A stretch of 21,783 nt of DNA from CAUTUX01 sp963532875 (GTDB taxonomy: Bacteria > Bacillota > Clostridia > Christensenellales > CAG-917). The translations under genes and the position numbers were made by a program. The notes under the pieces were generated by a model. The model was not told where the DNA came from, ran no database searches, and saw nothing but the letters and a program-made list of their open reading frames with translations. The DNA lies in assembly GCA_963532875.1 (NCBI GenBank), contig CAUSLO010000018.1, positions 1 to 21,783 of the forward strand, in the 5' to 3' direction. Position 1 is the first letter of the stretch; each line of letters starts with the position of its first letter. Shown here piece after piece: positions 8,447 to 16,117 of this stretch.

Positions 8447-10261
8447 TTAAATATTTCCAGTATTACGCAAAAGCGAATTAATAATTATGTCGTTTTCTTC
8501 TGCTGACTTGACTGCTATACGCAAAAAATTTCGTTTGTTAAATATTTTCTTGTTGGACAGATCCTTAACTAAGATGCGGTCATTTTCTAGCATTTTTATA
8601 GCAACTTGCGTTGATTTATTATTTAAGAGTTCGACCATTATGTAATTCGCCTGAGAATTATAAACTCTAATATTCTTATACTTTTTTAATATATTAAGTA
8701 TTCTATTCCGCTCGTTTGCGATTTTATCGCAAGACTTCAAATAATAATTTGCATATAAATTATGTATTTGCAAATAATATTCCGCAAAACTATTTATGTT
8801 CCATATAGGCATTGTTTCTTTTACTTTATTAACTATTTCTAAATTTGCAGTTGCCAGAACCCCCAATCGTACCCCTGGATTCCCATATGATTTTGATATA
8901 GATTTTATAACAATCAAATTATTATATTTATCTAGAATATCATCTGATATTAAAGAATACCTTTTGTCTGAGTCTGCAAAGTCAGCAAATGACTCATCAA
9001 CAACCAATGGCACATTTTTATCATTTGCAACTTTGATTATCTCTAGCATTTTTTCTTTAGGTATATGAAGCCCTGTTGGATTATCTGGAGTTACAATTAT
9101 TGCACAATCTGCATCGTCTAAACCACTATAAAAATCTTCATAGTTGAACTCATAATCCGTTTTTGAATTATCTACATGTATTAGTGTACTTTCTTTAAAA
9201 CATCTGACATACTCATTAAACACAGGGGTAGATACTACAATTTTTTTATTTCTCATTACTTCCCCTAGAGTATTAATAAGTTCAGCGGCTCCATTACCAA
9301 CGATAATCTTCTCTTTATCAATACCAAAGACTCTTGCTGCATTTAAGTTTTGAATTGCCAAACATGAGGGGTACTGTGAAATTAAAGATTGAAAATTTCT
9401 CTTCATCTTATTTAACATGTGTTCTGGCGGGAAATATGGGTTTACAAGAAATGCCGCATCTATGATGTCATATCTCCAATAGCCACCCCATTTTGATAAC
9501 ATTTTTTCGTATTTTTCTTTGCCTTTTGAAAATCTGGCTTCTGCTATATCTAAATCTTGTTCATCATCTATTTCGTACCAATCTAAATCCTTCATATCAA
9601 AGGCATGTAATTCTATGTTTTCAATATTAAGAATGCATGATAATACACTTTCGTAATATGAGTTCGTTCCTACCGCCTTCTGATATGCTTCCATGAATGG
9701 CAAATAAATATTTGAAAAGAATTCCTTTGAAAATTTATATATATTTACTGTTTTATAATATCGTGAGATTAATTCGTTTACCATCATTTTTTTTGATAGC
9801 ATTTGTTTAATCTCGTTGTTTTCTAAAAGAACAACGGTCCCGTCCATCCATTCTTGATACTTATCAACTGCTACAACATTTTTATTAGGATTTTTTACGA
9901 TTTCAAATATTGTACTGTTATCAAATATTAAATCTGACTCCAACAAGATCGTATCATCCTTAATCATTTCTTCTCTAGCCAACCACAAAGAATATATGTT
10001 ATTTGTGGTAGCATAATCTTTATTTTCCACGAATACAAATTCTATTCCAGCATTTACATATGTAGTTTTTATATACTGCTTTAATTCTTCTCCTTTGTAT
10101 CCAATAACTATGATAAATTTATTGATTTTCGCCTTTTTTATTGCTTCAATAGCACGATCTATTAGTTTTTTACCAGCGACTTCTAACATACATTTAGTAT
10201 TATCGTTAGTGTATTTTTTCAATCGTTTACCCATTCCTGCGGCTAACATTAGTGCTTGCAT
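8447..10261 (-). CDS. Fusion: LicC/PntC-like nucleotidyltransferase + CobD/HisC-like PLP enzyme
   Basis: This 604-residue two-domain protein has an N-terminal NTP-transferase domain (about 1-245) with the nucleotide loop LAAGMGKRL (6-14), Lys23, TTNNIYSLW (85-93), the metal site ESDL (108-111) and WYEIDDEQDL (228-237). This pattern is typical of CTP:phosphocholine or CTP:2-aminoethylphosphonate cytidylyltransferases. After a linker containing GGYWR (259-263), residues from about 270 form an aminotransferase class I/II domain. It contains DNPTG (393-397), VDESFADF (421-428, Asp422), the PLP lysine Lys457 in SISKSYG, and the carboxylate-binding Arg581. VDE-F-DF and the C-terminal LRIAVKSAEEN resemble CobD (threonine-phosphate decarboxylase) and HisC. 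One model is that the C-domain makes an amino-alcohol phosphate such as phosphoethanolamine by decarboxylation, or an aminophosphonate by transamination, and the N-domain activates it as a CDP derivative for LicD. Domain calls are strong; the substrate is inference. Confidence 0.85.
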   Translation of the reverse strand: MQALMLAAGMGKRLKKYTNDNTKCMLEVAGKKLIDRAIEAIKKAKINKFIIVIGYKGEELKQYIKTTYVNAGIEFVFVENKDYATTNNIYSLWLAREEMIKDDTILLESDLIFDNSTIFEIVKNPNKNVVAVDKYQEWMDGTVVLLENNEIKQMLSKKMMVNELISRYYKTVNIYKFSKEFFSNIYLPFMEAYQKAVGTNSYYESVLSCILNIENIELHAFDMKDLDWYEIDDEQDLDIAEARFSKGKEKYEKMLSKWGGYWRYDIIDAAFLVNPYFPPEHMLNKMKRNFQSLISQYPSCLAIQNLNAARVFGIDKEKIIVGNGAAELINTLGEVMRNKKIVVSTPVFNEYVRCFKESTLIHVDNSKTDYEFNYEDFYSGLDDADCAIIVTPDNPTGLHIPKEKMLEIIKVANDKNVPLVVDESFADFADSDKRYSLISDDILDKYNNLIVIKSISKSYGNPGVRLGVLATANLEIVNKVKETMPIWNINSFAEYYLQIHNLYANYYLKSCDKIANERNRILNILKKYKNIRVYNSQANYIMVELLNNKSTQVAIKMLENDRILVKDLSNKKIFNKRNFLRIAVKSAEENDIIINSLLRNTGNI

Positions 10262-11052
10262 TTTTTCTCCTTTTCGCTCTGATAAAACTCATCATATGAC
10301 AAACTCGATTTATAAGCTTTTGCTCCATTATTATATAACTTAACAATTTTCCATAATGGCATCTTGATTTTTTTATATTCTTGAAATATATAATAGTATT
10401 TTAATATATTCCAAATTTTCGGATTAGCGGCCTTACAGTATGCCCCCTTATCAAAAACATATTTCTCTGTATAACCCTTGAACCACGTACTCTCTTTATG
10501 AGTATTTACCCCTATTTGGTCGGCCGCCATCAACCTCTTTATTTTAAATTTGCCTAGTGTTCTGCTAAACAATGAATCTTCACCGCATGAATACATAGTT
10601 CCACCACCGAATGCATCACTAAAACATATTCCTATTTTTTTTATTTCTTTGTTTTTATATGCCATTCGATAAGTTGCTACACTCCTATTGGTAAAATGGT
10701 TCTTTTTTGCCTTATTATAACAGCCATCTACATTGAAAAACACCACTGGGGCTTGATATTTATCAAATACATCGCAAATAATTTTTTCATATCCTTCAAC
10801 GTATACAATATCATCATCTGCCAACAAACAAATCTCGGCATCACTTAATTGCATGCCTAAATTTCGATTTATACCAACCCCTCTTGTAGTAGTTGATATC
10901 ATACGTACACGACATCCATTAATAACAGTCTCTTCGAATTTATTCTCGTCGCATTGGTTGCAGAAAATAACATCTGTTTGAATGTTCATTTCTTCAAACA
11001 AAGAAAAATCTTTCTGATGCATTGTCGCCACTATTACTTCTACTCTACTCAT
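10249..11052 (-). CDS. GT2-like glycosyltransferase
   Basis: This 267-residue protein is a probable GT-A fold glycosyltransferase. An N-terminal strand VEVIVATMHQ, a GINRNLGM segment (60-67), the metal-binding ADDDIVY (Asp79-81) and a late GEDSLFSRT acid motif match family 2-like enzymes. No membrane helix is evident. It is the first gene of the glycan cluster, starting 22 bases after the dUTPase stop with only a weak ribosome binding site, and its 3' end overlaps the fusion gene by 13 bases, carrying that gene's AGGAG site. It may add a sugar to the growing lipid-linked oligosaccharide. The donor and acceptor are unknown. Confidence 0.75.
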   Translation of the reverse strand: MSRVEVIVATMHQKDFSLFEEMNIQTDVIFCNQCDENKFEETVINGCRVRMISTTTRGVGINRNLGMQLSDAEICLLADDDIVYVEGYEKIICDVFDKYQAPVVFFNVDGCYNKAKKNHFTNRSVATYRMAYKNKEIKKIGICFSDAFGGGTMYSCGEDSLFSRTLGKFKIKRLMAADQIGVNTHKESTWFKGYTEKYVFDKGAYCKAANPKIWNILKYYYIFQEYKKIKMPLWKIVKLYNNGAKAYKSSLSYDEFYQSEKEKKCKH

Positions 11053-11074
11053 CAGTATATCTCAATACGTCCAT

Positions 11075-11479
11075 CTATTTTTTATCTATTTCATAGCCTT
11101 TCTTTTCTGAAAGTCCATACTGCCTTTTAAAGTTTTCTTTGTTCTTTTCAAGGTAGATTTTAAATAATTCCTCACTAGACATCCCTATGCGATTACACAT
11201 GCCCACAAAGAAATGAAGGATGTCTACTAACTCTTCTTTTGTGTTCTTTTCATTTAGTTCTTTTGAATTTTTCCACCACTTGAAATTCACTTCGTTTAAG
11301 AGTTCTGCCAACTCGCTTACTATAGCCAGCGTTTGTTTTTGAATCCACTCTTCTGGCTTTATATTTTGTAAGTTTCTGTTTTTAATAACATCTTGATCAA
11401 ACTTTTCTTGGAGTTCAAATATAGCGTCAAGTTTATCTTTACCAGATATTTGTTTGTATATATCTTCAAAGTCTTTCAT
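11075..11479 (-). CDS. dUTP diphosphatase, dimeric all-alpha type
   Basis: This 134-residue protein of the dUTPase_2 (MazG-like, all-alpha NTP pyrophosphatase) family hydrolyses dUTP to dUMP and pyrophosphate. It shows EWIQKQTLAIVSELAELLNE with metal ligands Glu56 and Glu59, the conserved FKWWKNS (67-73), and EELVDILHF with Glu83 and Asp86. It is shorter than most dimeric dUTPases, which usually exceed 160 residues, and ends soon after the third helix pair, so it may be a compact or divergent member acting on other nucleotides. The ATG shares one base with the upstream TAA (TAATG) and has a GGAG site, placing it in the rpsO-pnp-peptidase operon. Confidence 0.82.
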   Translation of the reverse strand: MKDFEDIYKQISGKDKLDAIFELQEKFDQDVIKNRNLQNIKPEEWIQKQTLAIVSELAELLNEVNFKWWKNSKELNEKNTKEELVDILHFFVGMCNRIGMSSEELFKIYLEKNKENFKRQYGLSEKKGYEIDKK

Positions 11480-12732
11480 TAGTTTTCTCCAATTAAAATC
11501 TTTCTCAAATCAATATCTTCCGATGAACAAAGCAAACTTGTACCAACATTATCGTATACAAAAATTTCCTTTATTCGTTTATTGATTTCATCTATAGTTA
11601 TATTATCAACTGCTTTAATCTTTTCTTCAAGCCCCCACACCTTATTAAAGCGAAATTGTTGATTTGCAACGGTAGAAACACGCCCATAATTGGACTCATC
11701 AGCAAAAATATACTTTGATTTTGCTTGTTCCTTAGCCGTTTGCAATTCTTTCTCTGTCATCCCAAATTCGACAAATTTATTAATTTCTTCACGAATTGCA
11801 CGAGTTGCTTCGGCTACTTTTTTGTATTCTGTTGAAAGCGAAATAAGAAATATTGTATCCTTCACAACCGTTTGTGTACCTCCAGAAATTGCGTAGCATA
11901 GCCCTAATTCGTCTCTGACTTTTTGAAATAACCGTGAGGACATTTGAAGCCCAAAGACGAATGAAATGATGATATTGCTAATTACTCGATCTATAGTTGC
12001 TTCGCCCGCATAAAAGGCAATGTTTACTTGCGCTTGTTGCACTTCCTTTTGTTGATAATTATGACAAGACACAAATTTTTCTCTTATTAGATCCTTTCTT
12101 TTTGCTGGCTTACCTTTTGTCACAAAATATTTTTCTACGAGTTTTTTTGCCTCATCCAAAGATATGCCACCACTTATCGCAATTATTGTGTTCTCTGGGG
12201 TGTAGTACTTTTCTTTATATTCAACTATCTCATCTCTAGTAATTGCATTTATCGTTTTTTCATTTCCAATAACATTACGACCAAGATATTTTGGGAAAAT
12301 GCCGTTTAGCAGATTTTTTAATACCAAAAATTCTGGATCATCAAACTCATCATTATATTCTTGAAGGATAACCAATCGTTCTTTTTCAATCTCTTCTTTT
12401 TTGTATGTTGAGTTATAAAAAATATCCGAAAGTATTTCTGTTGCTTTTTCTAGGTTTGTCGTTATGCTTTTGAAATAATAACAAGTGTGGTCCACGTCTG
12501 TATATGCGTTATATGAAACTCCCATAGAATCGAATTCATTTGCTATTTCAAAATGATTCCTCTTTTTCGTCCCTTTAAACGTTGTATGTTCTAGAAAATG
12601 TGAAATCCCTTGTTTACGTGAGTCTTCATCAATGGCACCTGCTTTAACAAATACTCCTAAGGCAACTGACTTGCTTCCCTCATTTGCTTCGAACAAAAGT
12701 TGCAAGCCATTTTCAAATACAATCTTTTCCAT
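11479..12732 (-). CDS. M16 family zinc metallopeptidase (processing-peptidase-like)
   Basis: This 417-residue protein is an inverzincin-type M16B peptidase. The zinc/catalytic motif is HFLEH (His45, Glu48, His49), and the second zinc ligand Glu125 (VILQEY) lies 76 residues after His49, the usual spacing. The C-terminal half holds the second, inactive M16 repeat, including the substrate-binding GGTQT region. The length is typical for single-chain bacterial members (about 410-430). These genes commonly sit next to pnp in Firmicutes, as here. The substrate is not known; oligopeptides or misfolded fragments are usual suggestions. There is no signal peptide, so it is cytoplasmic. The start is 12 bases after the pnp stop with little Shine-Dalgarno. 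Confidence 0.92.
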   Translation of the reverse strand: MEKIVFENGLQLLFEANEGSKSVALGVFVKAGAIDEDSRKQGISHFLEHTTFKGTKKRNHFEIANEFDSMGVSYNAYTDVDHTCYYFKSITTNLEKATEILSDIFYNSTYKKEEIEKERLVILQEYNDEFDDPEFLVLKNLLNGIFPKYLGRNVIGNEKTINAITRDEIVEYKEKYYTPENTIIAISGGISLDEAKKLVEKYFVTKGKPAKRKDLIREKFVSCHNYQQKEVQQAQVNIAFYAGEATIDRVISNIIISFVFGLQMSSRLFQKVRDELGLCYAISGGTQTVVKDTIFLISLSTEYKKVAEATRAIREEINKFVEFGMTEKELQTAKEQAKSKYIFADESNYGRVSTVANQQFRFNKVWGLEEKIKAVDNITIDEINKRIKEIFVYDNVGTSLLCSSEDIDLRKILIGEN

Positions 12733-12744
12733 ATTGGATATTAT

Positions 12745-14856
12745 TTATGCCTGTTTAATTACTTTCTTAAGTGATAAATCAATTCTGAACTTATCGTCAA
12801 TGTTAATGATTTTTACCAACACAATATCCCCAACATTAACTACATCAGTAACTTTTGATACTCTTTCTTTTGATAACTTTGAAATATGTATCATTCCCTC
12901 TTTTGTTGGACCAAGTTCAACACATGCCCCAAATTGGCCTTTTTCGTTTTCAAGTATCTTTACTACTTTCCCTTCGTATATATCACCAACTTTCGCATCT
13001 CGAACGATTGACTCAATTATTGTTTTTGCCTTATCAATTGCGTTTTCATCAATTGCTGAAATATATACTTTCCCTTCTTCATTGATATCTACTTTTACGC
13101 CTGTTGCATCAATAATTTTGGTTATTGTCTTTCCACCACTTCCAATTACGTCTTTTATCTTATCTACATTTATTTCCATTGATTTAATCTTTGGAGCCCA
13201 TTTGCTTAATGCCTTTCTTGGTTCCGCAATCGCCTCTTCCATTTTTGATAAAATATGTAATCTTCCTTTACGTGCTTGCTCTAATGCTTTCTTGAGAATC
13301 TTTTCATCTATACCTTTAATTTTGATATCCATTTGGATTGCTGTAATTCCATCTTTTGTACCAGCAACCTTAAAGTCCATATCGCCAAGGAAGTCTTCTA
13401 AGCCTTGTATATCACTCATAATCGCAACCTTGTTCTTTGCTTCATCTTTGATTAGTCCCATTGCAATTCCTGCAACTGGTGCTGAAATTGGGACGCCTGC
13501 ATCCATTAACGCCAATGTACTTCCGCAAACTGATGCTTGTGATGTTGAACCGTTTGAACTCAATATTTCTGAAACTGTTCTAATTGCATATGGAAATTCT
13601 TCCTCTGATGGTAAAACTGGCTCTAATGCTCTTTCTGCCAAAGCACCGTGTCCAATTTCTCTTCTTCCTGGGCTCTTTAATGGTTTCGCCTCTCCTGTTG
13701 AATATCCTGGCATATTGTATTGATGCATATATCTCTTGTACGCTTCCTCATCAATACCTTCTAACTTTTGTACTTCTGCAATGCTTCCAAGTGTTGCTGT
13801 TGTCATTGCTTGCGATAAACCACGTGTGAATACCGCACTTCCGTGTACTCTTGGTAACATGCCTACTTCGCACCAGATATCTCTTATGTCTTCTGTACCT
13901 CTTCCATCTGGTCTAACCCCTTTAAGAATCTTTGCTCTTACCTTCTCTTTCTTTAAGTAATATAGACTATCTAATATGAATTTTATCTTTTTATTGTAAT
14001 CATTAAATTTATCTTCAAAATTTGCCAATACTTCTTCGTTTAATTCGTCTTCTCTCTTTTCTCTTTCTGTTCTATCAAAAGTATCCAATACATAATCCAT
14101 CTTTTTGTTTGCAAATTTTCTAACTTCTTCGTCAATTTCTTCTGGTATTTTTTCTAATTCAATTTCTTTCTTTGGTTTGCCAATTTGTTTTTGAATATCT
14201 TCAATGAATTCAACTATCTTTTTAATTTCTTCATGACCAAACAAAATAGCATTTAACATTTCTTTTTCTGTTAGCATATTTGCTCCAGCCTCTACCATCA
14301 TGATTGCGTCTTTTGTTCCTGCTAGGTTTAGTGCCAACTTTGATTTTGCTCTTTGTTCTAAATCTGGGTTTATAACGTACTTGCCGTCTATGTATCCAAC
14401 AACTACAGAACCAGTTGGTCCATAGAATGGAATATCTGAAATAGATAATGCAATTGAACTTCCAATCATTGCCAAGACTTCTGGTTGATTATCCATATCT
14501 GCTGATAATACTGTTGCGATTACTGTTACGTCATTATAGAAACCTTTTGGAAAAAGTGGTCTCAATGGTCTATCAATTAATCTTGATGTTAAAATTGCCT
14601 TATCTGATGCTCTTCCTTCTCTCTTTTTAAATCCACCTGGAATCTTTCCAATCGCATACATCTTTTCTTCAAAATCAACGCCTAATGGGAAATAGTCCAT
14701 TCCTTCTCTTGGAGCATCAGCCATTGTTGCGTTAACCATAACTGCAGTATCTCCGCAACGAACTATACATGAACCATTTGCTTGCATGCAGTATGCCCCT
14801 GTTTCAACTATGATTTCTTTATCCGCAATTTTTGTTTTAAATATTTTCTTTTCCAT
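12745..14856 (-). CDS. pnp: Polyribonucleotide nucleotidyltransferase (PNPase)
   Basis: This 703-residue enzyme degrades RNA 3' to 5' by phosphorolysis and can add tails in reverse. The order is complete: first RNase PH-like domain (about 1-145), an alpha-helical domain, a second RNase PH domain with FLGDMDFKVAGT (catalytic Asp residues), a KH domain (about 557-622) with the RNA-binding GSGG loop at 572-575, and an S1 domain (623-703) with GACVELGPTKEGMIHIS. The length matches the family. The start is ATG with GGAG upstream. It follows rpsO after 42 bases that contain a hairpin, the classical rpsO-pnp order in which processing of the intergenic hairpin can control pnp. Confidence 0.98.
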   Translation of the reverse strand: MEKKIFKTKIADKEIIVETGAYCMQANGSCIVRCGDTAVMVNATMADAPREGMDYFPLGVDFEEKMYAIGKIPGGFKKREGRASDKAILTSRLIDRPLRPLFPKGFYNDVTVIATVLSADMDNQPEVLAMIGSSIALSISDIPFYGPTGSVVVGYIDGKYVINPDLEQRAKSKLALNLAGTKDAIMMVEAGANMLTEKEMLNAILFGHEEIKKIVEFIEDIQKQIGKPKKEIELEKIPEEIDEEVRKFANKKMDYVLDTFDRTEREKREDELNEEVLANFEDKFNDYNKKIKFILDSLYYLKKEKVRAKILKGVRPDGRGTEDIRDIWCEVGMLPRVHGSAVFTRGLSQAMTTATLGSIAEVQKLEGIDEEAYKRYMHQYNMPGYSTGEAKPLKSPGRREIGHGALAERALEPVLPSEEEFPYAIRTVSEILSSNGSTSQASVCGSTLALMDAGVPISAPVAGIAMGLIKDEAKNKVAIMSDIQGLEDFLGDMDFKVAGTKDGITAIQMDIKIKGIDEKILKKALEQARKGRLHILSKMEEAIAEPRKALSKWAPKIKSMEINVDKIKDVIGSGGKTITKIIDATGVKVDINEEGKVYISAIDENAIDKAKTIIESIVRDAKVGDIYEGKVVKILENEKGQFGACVELGPTKEGMIHISKLSKERVSKVTDVVNVGDIVLVKIINIDDKFRIDLSLKKVIKQA

Positions 14857-14877
14857 ATTTCTCCTATTCCATATATG

Positions 14878-14900
14878 AAAAAAAGGCTTTAACCTTTTTT
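14878..14900 (-). terminator. rpsO-pnp intergenic hairpin with T-tract
   Basis: On the minus strand AAAAAAGG (14900-14893) pairs with CCTTTTTT (14886-14879) around a six-base loop and is followed by another T. The stem begins inside the rpsO stop codon. It has only two G-C pairs, so it is at best a weak, leaky terminator; it may also act as an RNase processing site between rpsO and pnp. Confidence 0.5.
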
Positions 14901-15162
14901 ACTTTCTGATTCCTAATTCAGCAATTATCTTACGGTAACGTTCAATATCAAGATCTTTTAAGTATGATATTAGATTTTTTCTCTTACCAACTAATACTAA
15001 CAAACCTCTTCTTGAGTGATGATCCTTAAAGTGAACCTTTAAGTGTTCTGTTAACTCATTAATTCTTTCAGTCAACAATGCAATTTGAACTTCTGGAGAA
15101 CCTGTATCCCCTTCACTTCTTGCGTACTTCTTTAAAATTTCTTCTTTTATTGTCTTATCCAT
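14899..15162 (-). CDS. rpsO: 30S ribosomal protein S15
   Basis: This 87-residue protein matches S15 throughout: KYARSEGDTGSPEVQIALLTERINELT, then LKVHFKDHHSRRGLLVLVGKRKNLISYL and a C-terminal YRKIIAELGIRK. S15 binds 16S rRNA helices 20-22 in the central domain early in 30S assembly. The length is within two residues of the usual 89. The ATG has a strong GGAGGT site (plus strand ACCTCC at 15167-15172). It heads the pnp/M16/dUTPase run, and a promoter candidate lies about 80-110 bases upstream. Confidence 0.98.
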   Translation of the reverse strand: MDKTIKEEILKKYARSEGDTGSPEVQIALLTERINELTEHLKVHFKDHHSRRGLLVLVGKRKNLISYLKDLDIERYRKIIAELGIRK

Positions 15163-15272
15163 TTTAACCTCCGTGGATCCTTAATATGTTTTGAACTAAG
15201 TAAGACATTGAGGATTTGCCAAACCGAGTACAAAATCTTTACTAAGATACCACATTCAAATTGGATAGTAAA
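15163..15272 (-). promoter_or_regulatory. rpsO promoter candidate and 5' leader
   Basis: On the minus strand, TTTACT (15272-15267) and TATCTT (15249-15244) are separated by 17 bases and would start transcription near 15237. That gives a leader of roughly 75 bases before the rpsO ATG. A short hairpin (ATCTT-AGTA-AAGAT) overlaps the -10. S15 commonly represses its own mRNA through leader structures, but I could not derive a convincing S15-binding fold here. Box matches are four of six each, so confidence is modest. Confidence 0.35.
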
Positions 15273-15490
15273 TTAAAAACTGACTCATGGAACTTAAAGC
15301 ACAAAAAAGAATAAGGTAGTTGAAATGTCATATACTAACTTTGCAAAACAAATTTTTAAACCGCCTTGATGGTGTTTGGACACAGTATCGTTTGTTTGTA
15401 TTTCTTTCGCAAATCTCGACCATTTGAACACACAATTTTTTTCTTAATAAAAGACTTGATTTTGCACCCTAAAACAATTATTTTGTATGT
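15273..15490. other. Divergent intergenic region with possible leaderless plus-strand promoter
   Basis: No gene is supported between the rpsO promoter region and the plus-strand DUF6088-type gene. Near the end, TTGATT (15456-15461) and TATTTT (15479-15484) with a 17-base spacer form a candidate plus-strand promoter. Its predicted start, about 7 bases downstream, falls at or next to the ATG at 15491, and no Shine-Dalgarno precedes that ATG. The sequence therefore fits a leaderless mRNA. The promoter is weak (four of six matches in each box). Confidence 0.3.
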
Positions 15491-16117
15491 ATGGGCACAG
15501 CGAACACGATTAGCAAAAAACTTAATGAACGCATTGAGAGTTTCCCAAATGGGGTAATTTTTAGCATTGATGATTTTTTTGATATTGCAAATGAAAATAC
15601 AGTTAAGTCAATATTGCTTCGAATGACTAAGCGTGGTCAGTTGGTTAGAATATATGATGGCTTATATACAAAATTGAGATATAACCGTATAACTGAAAAA
15701 TTTACTCTACCTAATCCTAGCGAGTTTGCGAAAAAGATTGCATCTAAATTTAAATGGAGAACTTGTCCTGCTGGGAAAACTGCTCTTAAACTAGTTGGTT
15801 TTGATACTGAAATTGAAAATACCCTTACATATGTAACAGATGGAGCATATAGAAAATATACGTATCAAGGCTGGAATATTGAATTTAAACTTGCTGATTC
15901 CAAATATGTAGACCCTCGTTATTCAAGCGAGTTCCTTATCTTAGTGCAAGCAATAAAAACATTTAAAAATTCTCCACCATCACTTGCAGATATATCTGTA
16001 TTAACCAGATATAGTCGCAGAGTTCATGAAGATCTAGTGGACGCTGGCGAGAATTATTCTGATAACATAAAAAAAGTATTAAGAATTATTAACGACAATA
16101 GATACGATCTTATTTAG
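15491..16117 (+). CDS. DUF6088 / AbiEi-like (type IV antitoxin family) protein, solo
   Basis: This 208-residue protein matches the DUF6088 / AbiEi antitoxin-like family. An N-terminal winged-helix-like region (about 10-62) ends in MTKRGQLVRIYDGLYTKL, the usual RLxKKGxLxRIxxGxY pattern. A second part contains PNPSEFAKKIA, PAGKTALKLVGF and TDGAYRKYTYQGWNIEFK, then a helical C-terminus. Antitoxins of this family repress their operon through the winged helix and neutralise an AbiEii-type nucleotidyltransferase toxin. No toxin gene is next to it: its stop overlaps the 3' end of the opposite-strand nifU-like gene by 8 bases, and upstream are 300 non-coding bases. It may be an orphan antitoxin, a stand-alone regulator, or have a distant partner. 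It is the only plus-strand gene in the window, which suggests an insertion into a housekeeping region. Confidence 0.75.
   Translation: MGTANTISKKLNERIESFPNGVIFSIDDFFDIANENTVKSILLRMTKRGQLVRIYDGLYTKLRYNRITEKFTLPNPSEFAKKIASKFKWRTCPAGKTALKLVGFDTEIENTLTYVTDGAYRKYTYQGWNIEFKLADSKYVDPRYSSEFLILVQAIKTFKNSPPSLADISVLTRYSRRVHEDLVDAGENYSDNIKKVLRIINDNRYDLI

Noticed and set aside
8447..10261. Possibility that the fusion protein arises from a sequencing error joining two genes
   Set aside because: The linker is continuous in frame with sensible residues (GGYWR and a helix), there is no leftover stop or start near the junction, and both domains are complete.
8447..10261. Phosphonate biosynthesis locus as the main interpretation
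   Set aside because: No PEP mutase, phosphonopyruvate decarboxylase or class V PhnW-like enzyme is present, so it is kept only as an alternative for the fusion enzyme.
12632..13723. Long open frame (about 363 codons) on the plus strand opposite pnp
   Set aside because: It lies antisense to a complete, highly conserved pnp. Its translation is Ser/Ile/Phe-rich with no recognisable domain, as expected for the complement of an AT-rich gene, and it has no ribosome binding site.
15366..15557. Short plus-strand open frame overlapping the start of the DUF6088-type gene
   Set aside because: The translation has no family resemblance, it lacks a Shine-Dalgarno and it overlaps the real start in another frame.
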